NCBI GenBank assembly: GCA_014529385.2
Contig: CM043942.1
Coordinates: 31,862,469-31,926,468 of the forward strand
DNA length: 64,000 nt
DNA from: Adiantum capillus-veneris
Lineage: Eukaryota; Streptophyta; Polypodiopsida; Polypodiales; Pteridaceae
Direction: 5' to 3'
Every line of letters begins with the position of its first letter. Position 1 is the first letter of the stretch. This document shows, piece after piece, positions 1 through 11,284 of this stretch. A program made the translations under genes and the position numbers. The notes under the pieces were generated by a model that was given only the letters and a program-made list of their open reading frames with translations, did no database searches and had not been told where the DNA came from.

Positions 1-1132
1 TACTCTAAAATGAATAGTTAGTAGAGAAGGTGTAAGGTAAACTTTTAATAGTGAAAGAGAGTAAAATATTAAAGAAATAATTTTTTTAAAATGCAATAAG
101 TAGAATGATTAGGAAAAGAGAGAAAGTATTTTTTTTAAATATTACTAAAGGTAATGTTGGTAAGGGAAGGGGTTGGAAAAAGAATAGCCCTACAACATCG
201 CATACTTTTTGGAACATTTTAAAAACTCAACATGCGATAATAGGCACAGTAATATAAGCGGTAGCATATGTGATAATATCTATGGTTATATCTAGTGCTC
301 ATAAAAAGAAATAGAGCAAGGTATGCTGCGTTTTTGGCATACCTTTCCATTGCTATCTCTCCCTCACACACACACACACACACACATAAACTGTATTTTG
401 GGGAGCACTCTGTATGGGTGTTTGATGGAGCATCACAACAACAAAGAAAGGGAGCTCTACCATTGGGTAAATCTCAACCGCGAAGAGAAGAAAGAAAGAG
501 GTTTTTTTTTAAAACACACTTCGAGAAGAAAAATGAGGTAATTTTTTTCTCACACTCCCCCTTAACCTACTGTTTGAAATTTGAGTGTGCGCGCACACAC
601 ACAAAGTAAAGATTACAAGTAAATCTCACCCCTTACATTCCCCCTCTTTTTCTTGCAACCAAAATGTTTGTCATCTTTGTGGTTCAATTTGTTTGCTTTC
701 TTGCAATGTGTGGTTAGTGTAGTTAAGTGTGAGAGAGAGAGAGAGGAAATGAGAGGGAGGCAAAGATTAGTGTGTGATTAGTGTAAGAGAGAGTATGTAT
801 GATTAGTGTGTAATTAGTGAGAGAGAGAGAGAGAGAGGGAGAAAAAGATTGCTTGATTAATGTATGTTTACATTTTTAATGATTCGTGTGAGAGAGAGGA
901 AAAGACCGGGAGGAAAAGATTGTTTGATTACTGTATGTTTATTTGAGTGAAAGAGAGCTAAATGTGAAAATAACTAAATTATGTGAAAAAAGACTGAATG
1001 AATTCAAAGAAAAAATCAAACTTTAAAAAAAGTGAGAAAAAAAGAGAAAATAACTATGTGAGTTCGAAAAAAAAATGAATTTTTTGACTAGTTTAAAGGG
1101 CCCCAAGTGTGGACATGGTAGAAAAGGACAAT

Positions 1133-1134
<2 letters not shown>
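1..1134. other. AT- and GA-rich low-complexity DNA, no gene
   Basis: No convincing coding frame is present. The stretch contains a (CA)n tract at about 365-387. From about 728 to 960 a degenerate motif of GATTAGTGTGTGATTAGTG type alternates with short (GA)n blocks, as in a decayed minisatellite. Poly-A and poly-T runs fill the rest. Confidence 0.6.

Positions 1135-1198
<64 letters not shown>
1135..1198. repeat. (GA)n microsatellite
   Basis: An uninterrupted AG dinucleotide run of about 64 bases. A shorter GA block follows at 1231-1248 and directly abuts a LINE-derived fragment. Confidence 0.95.
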
Positions 1199-1201
<3 letters not shown>

Positions 1202-1248
1202 ATGAGAGTAAGAGAGGTAGAGTACATAGATAGAGAGAGAGAGAGAGA

Positions 1249-1608
1249 TTTTATTATTGTTTTCGGAGGTCAAATATGATCTATAGGATGTGTGCGACTG
1301 ATGAGTGATTCTTGATGCTCCAAAATTGTGGTGATGAGAGTTGCAATGGAGAGCCCACATTGTGGCTAGGACAAGAAAGTGTATAGGTCTAAGTCGTGGC
1401 TAAAAATGTGAGAGAATCAAGTTCGGATATGACCAAAAGTTGAGCACTCTAGTAGTGTGTGGTACTCAGGCTCTCAAACTTATAGTAAGCATAACATGCA
1501 CACTCTTCTCCATTGTCCCAACATCGTGTCTCACAGAGAAGGGAGTGGGAGCTAAGCCAAATGGCTACAATAGTGTATATCGCTGACAAGGAGATAGGCT
1601 CAAGTATG
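1249..1608 (-). mobile_element. LINE 3'-end fragment, copy A
   Basis: This stretch matches, as reverse complement, the sequence at 25,821-26,205. Both copies begin right beside a GA/CT tract (attttattat next to gagaga) and end near a GGATAGGCTCAAGYATG motif. Copy B encodes a cysteine/histidine segment (ESEYHTLLECSAF) like the zinc-binding tail after the reverse transcriptase in many plant LINEs. Copy A keeps only scraps of that frame, such as HHNFGASR. The LINE assignment rests on that short motif and is inference; the repeat relationship is directly visible. Confidence 0.6.
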
Positions 1609-1616
1609 TAAGGGTG

Positions 1617-2266
1617 TGTTGGCTTCCTGAAATCTTCCCAACACTTTCAACACAACTTTGATTCCTTAAATAAAAATAAATTCACTAATAAATTGATTGA
1701 ACAATCAATTATAAACAAGAATCAAAATACGAAACACCATTTTGGGTACCAACCATCCCCCTCAATCAATATGATTGAGTATTTGCCTTTTGCCTCTTTA
1801 TTCATCTCAGGGAGCATGAAATACAATAAGATAAATATGTATGAAAGATAAGAGAGCAAGAGCTATGCAATTAAGAGAATGTATGTCATGATTAAGAGAG
1901 ATAATTAGCATAAAAGAGGGCAATAATGTATCTTTTGCAGCTTTGCTTGGATGGAGATTCTGATGGCTCCATTGGCTTTGAAAAGGTGGTAGAATATTAG
2001 GTCACTTGGTCAGGATGCTCTCAAAGTGCTCGCCCTCCTTGTTGAAGAGCCAAGAAACTAATTCCTGCTAAAAAAGTGCGGTGCACACGAAGATGTGGTT
2101 TCGGGATTTTCTTTCTCTCTTCATACATTCACCCAAAAATAGAAGTGGCTTTTCACTTAAAATCTAAGAATAGTAGGTAAAGGAGAGTTAAATTTTCATT
2201 GCTACTTTTGAATGGTTTACCTACCATCAATTGATAAATTATCCAAAAGTAGTAATAGTGATAACA
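1617..2266 (-). mobile_element. probable 3' LTR of a Ty1-copia element
   Basis: Read on the minus strand, this segment starts TGTTATCAC, ends CCAACA, and is preceded by a polypurine stretch (CTATCGGGGAGGAC, 2267-2280), which is the expected arrangement for a 3' LTR. The copia reverse transcriptase/RNase H remnant at 2,960-3,750 lies upstream in the same orientation. No matching 5' LTR is in the window, so the call rests on termini, purine tract and context. Confidence 0.5.
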
Positions 2267-2280
2267 GTCCTCCCCGATAG

Positions 2281-2960
2281 GGAAGCAACTGCCCTCAGTT
2301 GTATGGAAAATAACATAAACTAGGAATCATCAAAATTTGTGTGGAGACAAGGTAGATCTCCACACGATGTATGTCAAATCAAGTAAAGTAATCAAGGGGA
2401 ACTTCCCACTACTCATCATAATATCTTGAAAAGAGGAAAGCAAAAAGGTAAGTGCAATCCACACATCCAAATATCTATGAAATTGAAAGAGATATTTGTT
2501 AACGGACCCTCTAACAAAGAAAAGAAGAGCATGAAAATAGTGAAAAGAAAGCACCTTTTACATTGTTCAACGGGTAAAACCTTAGTCAAGTATTGCTCTA
2601 AAAGATGCATTAGATAGTTGTCAAAGGGCGAACCTCAGATATCAAACACCATAGACTAATAGTCAAAGGGGGAACCTAGGCTTCAAATTACTCCTGAATG
2701 AATTGTTAAAGGGAAAACCTCAGGTATGAAATACCACAGCCATCAGTCAAAGGACAAACTTCAGGTAAGAAATAAAAACTTTCAGCTTCTAGAAGTTTTA
2801 TATGCTTCTAGGATACTAGGATGAGAGCGCAAAAAACATGTCGCATCCACTTGATGCTTTCAAGGCCATGATTCTTATACTTAAGCAAATACTTGAGATG
2901 CAACATACCATTACATGTCAAAGTGTCTTGATGGTCTATGATAGTCTCAACTACAAGGAT
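2281..2960. repeat. noncoding spacer with a degenerate tandem repeat
   Basis: No gene is seen. At about 2,619-2,790 a motif of the form GTCAAAGGGGGAACCTCAGG recurs four times at roughly 42-45-base spacing with substitutions, a short decayed tandem repeat. The stretch lies between the RNase H end of the copia remnant and its presumed polypurine tract, so it is probably the element's 3' noncoding region. Confidence 0.5.
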
Positions 2961-3750
2961 TCTAGAATCTTCTTCTACAAAAGGTGGATCATTAATGATA
3001 GGAAGTAATGGTAGAGAACCTTTGAAAGGATGAATACCAAATCAACCATAAGGCGTCTGAGCCATACACACTCAACTGAAGCTATGAAGATTGCCTTGTA
3101 CTGGGTCTCACAACTGGAAGTATCCACAGAAGGTTGATTCTTGCTCAACCATGATATGCATGAACTGTCGAGCATGAAACAAAAACCACTTGTGGACACT
3201 CGCGTGTCAAAGCAACGAGCCCAATCTGAGTACGAAAAAGCATGTAAATCTGGCGGCAATGATCTCCCCTTAGGATAAACAAGTCAATGTAAAATGTAAC
3301 TTGTCTGACACAAGGCAATACCACCATCACACTGCTTAAATTGTATACCCAAGTAATGATGCAGCATTGCCAAATATTTCATCTTGAAACTATCATTCAA
3401 ATCAGCCTTAAATTCAGCAAAATGTCTCTCAAAGATCAGCAAATCATCCACATAGAGAACTACAATGAGAAGCACATCACCCTCACGCTTTACATACAAT
3501 GTGTTTTCTGTTGGATTGTTATGAAAGCCTTGTTTGACCAAATGAGTATCATCTTTCTCATATCAAGCACGAGGAGATTTATTCAACCCATACAAAGCTT
3601 TCTTACATTTGTACAATTTATCCTCTTGTCCTTTCTTGACAAAATTGCGAGGCTACGTTCCATAAACTTCCTCAAATATGTCACCATTCAAGAAAGCAGT
3701 AAGAATGTCAGACTGATGTACATCCCAACCAAAATGAGTTACACATAGAA
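2960..3750 (-). pseudogene. Ty1-copia reverse transcriptase/RNase H remnant
   Basis: Minus-strand frames read, in order, an RT segment (TAFLNGDI), the copia catalytic motif LYVDDLLI, and an RNase H segment with SDWA and STSGFCFMLDSSCISWLSK followed by a SCETQYKAI-like active-site region. This is the Ty1-copia pol order RT-RNase H. Frames are broken between about 3,541 and 3,284, and gag, protease and integrase are absent, so the element is truncated at its 5' side near 3,750. The former role would be cDNA synthesis from the element's RNA. It is not functional as read. Confidence 0.85.
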
Positions 3751-3786
3751 AACGCGGATTTAGAAAGAAAGACAGAGAGAGGGATT

Positions 3787-3791
<5 letters not shown>

Positions 3792-3828
<37 letters not shown>
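3792..3828. repeat. (GA)n microsatellite
   Basis: Uninterrupted GA dinucleotide run of about 37 bases. Confidence 0.95.
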
Positions 3829-3832
<4 letters not shown>

Positions 3833-4005
3833 ATATAGATCGGCGGGTGTATATAATAGTCCCTTTTTAGTCGTAGCATTGTGGTCCTTGATCCACTCAT
3901 GTGTGGACTATCACAATGTACCCCTGGTTTTACCACAATTGAGGTTGGGATGATATTTAAAGAGGTGCCACTAGACCTTTGGCACTACTATCCCCTACTT
4001 AGGTC

Positions 4006-4010
<5 letters not shown>

Positions 4011-4093
<83 letters not shown>
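4011..4093. repeat. compound (GT)n(GA)n microsatellite
   Basis: A GT run at 4,011-4,068 passes directly into a GA run at 4,069-4,093. It starts exactly where the first ~160-bp repeat unit ends. Confidence 0.95.
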
Positions 4094-4221
4094 CTTGTAT
4101 GTATACACTTAATCTACGTATATATGTGAGTGTGTATACCTAAGTACATAGATATGTGTATGTGTATATATATGTGTGTGTATATGAGAGAGCTTGTGTG
4201 TATACATTTGATATGTCTCTC

Positions 4222-4540
4222 TTTGTAGAATCGGTGTAGAAAGAGAGGTAAATAGGTGGATAAAAATTCAGTTGCATCTCTCGACATCTAAATTCTACAC
4301 CTATTCTACCTCTCTTTGACGTCCTCTCTCTCTACCTTGATCAGGTAGAGAAGCAGAGGTGTGTAGATTAGGTGTAGAATGGGCATAGAAAGAGAGGTAG
4401 ATAGATGGATATAAAAATCTCTCTACCTCTCTCTCTGCACCTAGTCTACACCTATTCTACCTCTCTTTCTATGTCCTCTCTATCTACTTTGATTAGGTAG
4501 AAAAGTGGAGGTGTGTAGATTACGTAGCAGTAAGATGTAG
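4222..4540. repeat. two fold-back (inverted-repeat) units
   Basis: Two related ~150-bp units are rich in GTGTAGAAAGAGAGGTAG and its complement. The clearest pair is CATAGAAAGAGAGGTAG at 4,384-4,400 and its exact 17-base reverse complement at about 4,457-4,473. The units could form stem-loops and may be fragments of a fold-back element. Confidence 0.6.
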
Positions 4541-5274
4541 ATTAGGTAAAGATTAGGTTTAGAGAGAGAGAGAGAGAGAAAGCATGTATGGTATGTATAT
4601 ATATGGATATAAGTATCTATGTGATTGTGTATATTATGTATGTATGTAGGCACTAAGTAAGGGAGCATAGCACCCGATAGTTGAGCATCTCTTCTCGGGA
4701 GTTGCAGTCCTTGATCAACTCATGTATAGATTACCACAATGTACTCTTGATTTTACCATGATTGAAATTATAATAATATCTAAAGAGGTGTCACTAGACT
4801 ATTGGCACTACTAGCCCCTACTTAGGTCTAGTAGTATGGTCCAAGTCTATGAGTGTACAAATGCTCCATATTATCTGTCCCATATAGGAGTGTGTAAATA
4901 GTGTACGCATGTATTTATGTATCTATGTAGTATATATGTATGTATATACATGTATGTAGGCACCAAGTAAGGGAGCTTAGCATCCGAACGCTTCCTCTTA
5001 GGTATAATCCCTTTTTAATCATGGCGTTGCGGTCCTTGATCCACTCATATAAGGATTACCGCAACATAACCTTGGTTTTACCACGATTGAGATTTTTGAT
5101 GATATCTCAAGTAGTGTCACTAGACTATTGGCACTACTAGCCCCTACTTAGATCTAATAGTATATTTGTATGCATGTATATACGTATCTATGTGATTGTG
5201 TATATACATCTATTTACCTCTCTCTCTACACTCTATCTACACCTAATCTACTTCTATTAGGTGTAGACATATAG

Positions 5275-5345
5275 AGGTATGTAGATTAATTATAGGTGTA
5301 GATTATATATAGGTATGTAGATTAATTATAGGTGTAGATTATATG
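5275..5345. repeat. 36-bp tandem duplication
   Basis: A 36-base unit beginning AGGTATGTAGATTAATTATA occurs twice head to tail (5,275-5,310 and from 5,311), nearly identical. It belongs to the same AGGTGTAGATT-rich sequence as the fold-back units. Confidence 0.85.
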
Positions 5346-5640
5346 CACAGAAACAATGTACATTAGGTGCATAGTAGGTCCTTGAGAAGCGACTATGGTC
5401 TTTCATAGCAAACCACACTGCAGGGGAATGAGGGAGGGACTCTATACGCCCAGAACCTTGCAGGATAGCATTGGCTTCTATCGTACCTTCTTACCGACCC
5501 ACTCCCTTCCATCATAGGGACCCATACCATTCCACTTGACTCTTGCTTTGCATGAGCCTCACTAAAAATATACAGGTGGTTGACGAACGTATTCTAGAAG
5601 CATTGCACAATGGCATTCGTCTCAGGGTAGCTAGTGCCGT

Positions 5641-6096
5641 GTGACAGGCGGAGCGATGGGGGCTCCTATTGGGACACCAATTTTGGTGGTGGAGGGGGGA
5701 GAAAGTCACCTGTTTTGGAGCGCTCAAACCACAGAGGATAAGGACATTGATGCATCCATTCCAGACACGCACGGGTGCTACTATAGGGTCAAGTATGGTG
5801 GCCATATTGACTTTGGTACTACACAAGGCAAGGCTTTTTCGCACAACTTGCAGCTTCTTATACATTCAACGTATAAGAATTGTTTTATTAAATTCAAAGA
5901 CCAAGTGCCAGATCATGCACTCTATGTCGAGGAAGTACTGCATGCTCAATTTCCAAACGCCTCCAATGGGCATTTCTTGACACGGTGGGTGGAGGGGTAT
6001 AACAAAATATTTAAGAAAATAAGCAATCAATTGTATGGTGTGCAGCGACCAACCAGGTCGCAAATCCAGAGAGGAGGTATCGTGGAGGCAACATGA
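5641..6096 (+). CDS. unidentified ORF, possibly an exon or transposon remnant
   Basis: A 151-codon open frame (including APIGTPILVVEGGESHLFW and YYRVKYGGHIDFG) whose composition looks protein-like rather than low-complexity. I do not recognise the family. After its stop, a further protein-like stretch follows in another frame (about 6,075-6,240, ending RGRVAWKDKYNF) and another at 6,252-6,452, so this may be a broken longer gene or an exon series. There is no recognisable transposase or retroelement motif. A chance ORF cannot be excluded. Confidence 0.3.
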   Translation: MTGGAMGAPIGTPILVVEGGESHLFWSAQTTEDKDIDASIPDTHGCYYRVKYGGHIDFGTTQGKAFSHNLQLLIHSTYKNCFIKFKDQVPDHALYVEEVLHAQFPNASNGHFLTRWVEGYNKIFKKISNQLYGVQRPTRSQIQRGGIVEAT

Positions 6097-6646
6097 CAGA
6101 TTTAGAGTGAGAGTTGGCCATGCAAGAAAAGGGTGAGGAAGTTATAACGAGCTTATCCCACAGCAAACAGCAAGAAGCTCGAGCCAACCAAACTCCCACA
6201 TACTATGGTTCAAGAGGTAGAGTAGCTTGGAAAGATAAATATAATTTTTAATTGTGCAAGTTCTGTATAGAAGATGTTTTAGCTTATAAAACCTTTTTGG
6301 TGATTGTTAGCTTAGGAAAATATCACTCTGACCCGTCTACCAGAGAGAGGGTCAAGTATCAAGAAGGACACAAGAAGTTTGATTCTTGGCGATGGCTGCT
6401 AGAACACCATCATATCAATTCAACTCATGAATCGGATCTCTACAAGCGGTAAGTGTAGTCAATGAATATTGTATTAATCATTTTGTGTTATTGATTTATC
6501 TAATTTGGTTTTGATTATTGTAGAGTTAGAATGATCAGACTTATGTACCTCTTGCTGAGGATAAGGAAGAGGAAGAGGAATAAGATAGATAGATATCTTT
6601 TTGTAGTCCTCTTTTACAAGTGCAAATATGGCATAACAAACCCTCA

Positions 6647-6648
<2 letters not shown>

Positions 6649-6722
<74 letters not shown>
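6649..6722. repeat. (AT)n microsatellite
   Basis: Uninterrupted AT dinucleotide run of about 74 bases, able to form a cruciform. Confidence 0.95.
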
Positions 6723-6726
<4 letters not shown>

Positions 6727-6880
6727 CTCATCTAAAATTTTGGCTTTATTTGTATAATTAAATTTAGGTGTTGTTCGTTTGTGCTTCAAATTATGCAAGG
6801 TGTGACATGTAATTTCAAATTTTATTTTATTTTTGTATACTTTTCAAAATGCAATTGATATTTGATATGTTTTATGCAGG

Positions 6881-6948
6881 TCAAGAATAAAGATGCCCAT
6901 TTGGGCCACCCGAAATTGGGTGGCCGAAATGAGCATCTTTATTTTTGA
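6881..6948 (+). repeat. 31-bp near-perfect hairpin
   Basis: Arms 6,881-6,911 and 6,918-6,948 pair over 31 bases with about three mismatches around a 6-base loop (GAAATT). The stem core is AATAAAGATGC and GGCCACCC. No matching repeat was noticed elsewhere in the window. It could be a tiny inverted-repeat element or a small-RNA-like stem; transcription is unknown. Confidence 0.65.
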
Positions 6949-7136
6949 AAAGCCATGTAGCGGCAATATACACGATAATAGTAGCGATAATTGATGTGGT
7001 AATAGTCATGGATATATATCGGAGCCTATTACCGTGTATACTATTGTTTGACAACTATCTTATCTTTGCTACAGTTACCACACACTTAATTTTTTCTCTT
7101 TCTATTTTTCTTTGTTAATCCACAACAATGCTAGCG

Positions 7137-7217
7137 GTGTTGGACTTAGTCTCTTATAGTGCTTGAGTCCCTCATTGTAACCAATAATCAATTCACTGCC
7201 CACTTGGTTGGTTCAAC

Positions 7218-7273
<56 letters not shown>

Positions 7274-9430
7274 ATTTCTTCTTCTCTCTTGCGCATTCTC
7301 TCCCAAGCTTTATGCTTTCTCATTGTCAACTTTGACATGGCATGTCAGAGCCAATGGCTCTTTTATCATGAGTCAGAGAAGGCGGCAAATAAGGAAGGGC
7401 TACGTTTTCATGCCAATCCGGGAGCACTTCAAAATGTTACATAGGACAAGATCTGTTGCTGTGGAATTATGTGTGGAAACTTGCCTTTAGAGGTTTGCAT
7501 TTTTTGGCCCTATTGGCAGAGCATTTTGAAACACGTGCACTTGGGCAGCGTTTGAAAGTTATTAGCACCAACATTTGACATGCTTCATGTACTTGGGCAG
7601 CCAAGGGACAAAAGGATCTCCCAATACATCATTTGGACCCGTGTGTTGGCGTTCAAGTTATCAGTGTTTTAATTGGTGAGTCGATGCTCAAGGCACATGC
7701 ATCTAGCAAGGACCAACTTGACGTATTCAAAACACTATGGATGTGCACAAAATCCATTGTTTTTTGCTAGATTATGGATAGGATATGTTCCAAAAATTCG
7801 TTATCTTGGAAAGTTTGAACGTGATGTACTCACAGTTTACGAATGGGGATTTTTGGACGTAGTGTGGTCTATAGTTCAATTTGCTACGAGGCAACCAGTG
7901 CTCAAGATGGCATTCTTCCCAGGAGAGAGGTTGGTGGTAGCAAATCCGAGGTGTTTCTAGTGGAAGGTACAGCAACTAAGGTGTCCGCAGTAGCTTCTTC
8001 ATCAACTTGGTTTTCCAAGGTGTTTCCAGTGGAAGGTACGGCTACTGAGGTGTCCATGGTAGCTTCTTCATCGACTTGGTTTTCCCACATATTTCCACTG
8101 AGTTGTAGAGAGGGTGGTATTGTTAAAGCATCTCAAGTAAATAGCACAATGCGTTCCTAGTTAAGCCATTGTCTACTACTTAGGTATTTATTTTATTTAT
8201 GTGACATGATTCTATAATTTGTTAAGGGGGTACTCAAAGCACTCATACTAATTTATGAGTGCACCCTAAGCCCCCATTGTAAACCAATCATCAGAACATT
8301 TTCCACTTGGTTGGTTTTGCCACACTCTATTTCCTTTTCACTCTCGTGCATTCTCTCCCAAGCTCTACACGTCTGTATTGTCGACTCTTACATTTTTTTC
8401 ACTTCATAACCAGATTGTGTATCAGAGCCAATGGCTCTTTGATCGTGTGTGGGAGAAGGCAACAAATAAGGAACGACTGCATTTTCATGGCAACCTGGGA
8501 GCATTTTAAAATGCTACATACGACGAGCTTTGTTGCTATGTGGTGGAACTATGCATGGAAACTTGCCTTGACAAGTTTGCGTTTTCTGGCCATACTGGCG
8601 AAGCATTTTGAATGCATGCACATAGGCAACATTTTGACATGCTTCAAGCACTTGGCCAATGTTCAAAGTCTCCATCATTAGCATTTTAAAACAAAAGTGC
8701 AAGAGGGAAATTAAGACAACAAGAGGTGAATGAGAGGGAAAAAAGGAGCTCCTGATGCATGATTTGGACTGGAGTGTCGAAGTTCAAGTTATTCATGTTT
8801 GAACCGGTGAGTCAAAGTTCAAGGCACATGCATCTAGCAAGGAACCAACGAGACATGTACAAAATACTATGGATGTGCACAAAATCCATTTTGTTGGCTA
8901 GATTATCGATATGATGTGTTCCAAAACTTCATTGTATTGGAAAGTTTGGACGTGATGTACTCACAATTCACAAATGAGGATTCTAGGACAATGTGTGGTC
9001 TTTAGTTCAACTTTCTACGCGGCAACCAGTGCTCAAAATGGCATTCTTCTCGGGAGAGAAGTTGGCGGTAGCAAATCTGGTTATCCAATGGAGTGAAAGG
9101 TACAGTTGTTGAGGTGTTAATGGTAGCTTTTCATCGATTTGGTCTTGCTACATATGCCCGCTACAAACTTAAGAGAGGGTGTTAAAGTTTAAGCATCTCA
9201 AGTGAATAGCACAATGTGTTTCTAGTTAATTAATAGTCTAGTACTTAATGTATTTGCTTTATTTATTTATTTGACATGATTTTGTGGAGGGTAATTTGTT
9301 GAGGGGATACTTAAAGCCCTCAAATACATGTAAACAATCATCAATTCATTGTCCAATTGGTTGGTTTTGCCGCTCTCTTTCCTTTTCTCTCTCTTGCATC
9401 ATCTCTCAAGCTCTACACTTGACATTTTTT
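7137..9430 (+). mobile_element. tandem array of small non-autonomous LTR elements (TRIM-like)
   Basis: Three LTR-like segments alternate with two ~770-bp internal segments: partial LTR 7,137-7,342, internal 7,343-8,120, LTR 8,121-about 8,417, internal about 8,418-9,179, LTR 9,180-about 9,430. The LTRs begin TGTTAAAG right after purine-rich AGAGAGGGTG tracts. The internal segments begin with TGTATCAGAGCCAATGG or TGTCAGAGCCAATGG, which resemble the initiator-Met tRNA primer-binding site. No gag or pol domain is visible, so any movement would need proteins from another element. The first LTR is 5'-truncated. Arrays sharing LTRs like this are known for TRIM-type elements; exact LTR ends are not resolved. 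Confidence 0.6.
7220..7271. repeat. (CT)n microsatellite inside an LTR-like segment
   Basis: CT dinucleotide run of about 52 bases. The corresponding place in the other two LTR-like copies has only short CT-rich sequence, so the expansion is specific to this copy. Confidence 0.95.
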
Positions 9431-9774
9431 CACCAAATTAGGCCGTAACCAAAACATGCAAAATGTGTTTCTAGCTTCATTCAAAAAATGCAATATCTTG
9501 ATATGAAAAGGCAGCGCTAAAGGTTTTCACAAGATTAGGAAAGATTCCTACACTTTCATTTGTTTCGAGGCAATCCAATCCAGACATTCAACAAGCCAAT
9601 TAAATTAACAAGGGCACAATAAGCTCCATAGATGCTACCTTGTAACTCACAACAAGAGCGCCAAGTTCTCAGTCGTGTCATTTTTGAAAAGCAAAAGTGC
9701 GCCACCATCACCAACGCACATGCTTAGCACTTTGCAAGAGATTTTAGCTCGCCGGAGAGAAGCTGTCTTTATAG
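9431..9774. other. no feature recognised
   Basis: Ordinary AT-rich sequence between the small LTR array and the SINE. I see no gene, RNA or repeat structure in it. Confidence 0.5.
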
Positions 9775-9940
9775 GATTCTACTTTTTCTACCGATGGGAG
9801 TTAGCTCAGTTGGTTGAGCATTCAAGCGCCGTGACCCGGGTCATGGGTTTGATTGCAGCCAAGTGATGCTCGGAGGCGCACCTTTGTATTTGATCGGGCA
9901 GGAATGCCCGAATTGCTACAAAAAAAGATTCTACTTTTTC
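9775..9940 (+). mobile_element. tRNA-derived SINE with 14-bp target-site duplication
   Basis: The body (9,789-9,926, about 138 bp) begins with a tRNA-like head: an A box (TTAGCTCAGTTGG) and, about 40 bases on, a B box (GGGTTTGATTGC), the two halves of an internal RNA polymerase III promoter. It ends in a short A run. The 14 bases gattctactttttc occur immediately before (9,775-9,788) and immediately after (9,927-9,940) the body, the signature of target-primed insertion. It has no coding capacity and would depend on a LINE reverse transcriptase. Confidence 0.85.
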
Positions 9941-11241
9941 AAAGAAACGGCCCTACTACACTCCATGAGAATGTGTCTTTTTGAGGGTTTCAATAGAAGT
10001 CAATAGGTGAATGGTGCACAAAGGTGGCCATAGACAGAGGCAGGAAAGGTCGAGAGAAGTTGTTTACACTTAGACTTGCTCACTCGACCACAAGTGTTCA
10101 AGAAAGTTTTGTATGCCCATGAAAAATGGTTAAACTACCTGATGTGTAGAGTTCAAACCTACTTTTGAAGTGATGTAAGAGGTTTCTCAACCTTGGGATA
10201 ATGTACTTGACAAGAGGAGACTACTATAGGGCCTTTGTCTGGCATCACTTAAGCAACGAGAGTCGCAATTTTAAAAAATATTTGTGAATATTTATAACTA
10301 GCCACATGGGCAAAACTGAAAACTTAAAGCCAAAGGAAAAACCCTTTCCTAAAGAAGTTAAAAAGTGCAGTGACAAACAGGCACTCCCCACCAAAAGCAA
10401 TCTCTCCAACTTGCACACTAAAGACCAAGGTAACCAAAAAGCCACCAAGTAAACAAAAAGCCACCAAGGGTGTCGTGGAGTAAGTAATGTGCTACCAAGG
10501 TAGCTGCTCGATGTGGACGGGCCAAGCCCACCAACGTGAAACCATAGAGTTGAGGAAATGATAGAATAGAGGCAGTGATCAATGATGAAGAGTGGAGAAA
10601 AGAAGCAATCGGCATCACCAAGAAATCTTCTAAAGCAAACCATAAGGGCGAACCATCAAGAGTCCTTAACTAGAGCTACCAAGGAGGTCTCAACCATTCT
10701 ACAGCACAGTCCACTTGCTGAAGGTGACTCCTATGATCCAACATTGAGGGAAGGCAACTCCAACAAGATAATATCACAAAACATCCGAAAGGAAATCCAT
10801 CAACGAAAAATCTGGTCCGAGGACACCAACCCAAGCACACCACAACACCCCAACATATAATAGCCAAGAAACAAATACCAAACCAAACAAATAGAAGATG
10901 GGCATGAAAAAAAAACCAAAAAGACCTTACTAGACAAGAACAGCTTCACACACCCACATGCCCACACATATACGACAAAAGCAAGCCCTAACATACAAAG
11001 AGATAAAACAAGCTTCACTTACACACGAGCACGCATGCACTAGACGCAAATATTGAAGCAAGGAGAACACATGCAAAAAAACAAGGCCAAGAGAACAAGA
11101 ACAAGGCGTTTGGAGACGGACATTGACACTGCCTCACTCCAATTGAAGAGAGAGAGAGAGAGAGAGAGGATTTTAACGTAGTATGAAACTATCCCAAGAG
11201 ACCTTAAAGATCTATCCGGCGAGAGTTGAACTCGAAACCTG

Positions 11242-11284
<43 letters not shown>

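Larger units (their letters stand above)
3855..5163. repeat. interspersed array of three ~160-bp repeats
   Basis: Three diverged copies of one ~160-bp unit lie at about 3,855-4,010, 4,676-4,838 and 4,998-5,163. Shared landmarks are CCTTGATCCACTCAT, a TTTTACCACGATTGA-like block, and GGCACTACTAGCCCCTACTTA at the end. Copies 2 and 3 are also preceded by a shared GTAGGCACYAAGTAAGGGAGC segment, so the true unit is about 320 bp. The gap between copies 1 and 2 holds microsatellites and fold-back units. No coding potential is seen. Confidence 0.75.

Noticed and set aside
9789-9870. Functional tRNA gene at the first tRNA-like head
   Set aside because: The acceptor and anticodon stems do not close properly, and the body has an A tail and insertion duplications, so it is a SINE.
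11180-11245. A third tRNA-derived element (B-box-like GGTTTCGAGTTCAACTC on the minus strand)
   Set aside because: No A box, tail or duplications; a GA run occupies the place of the head.
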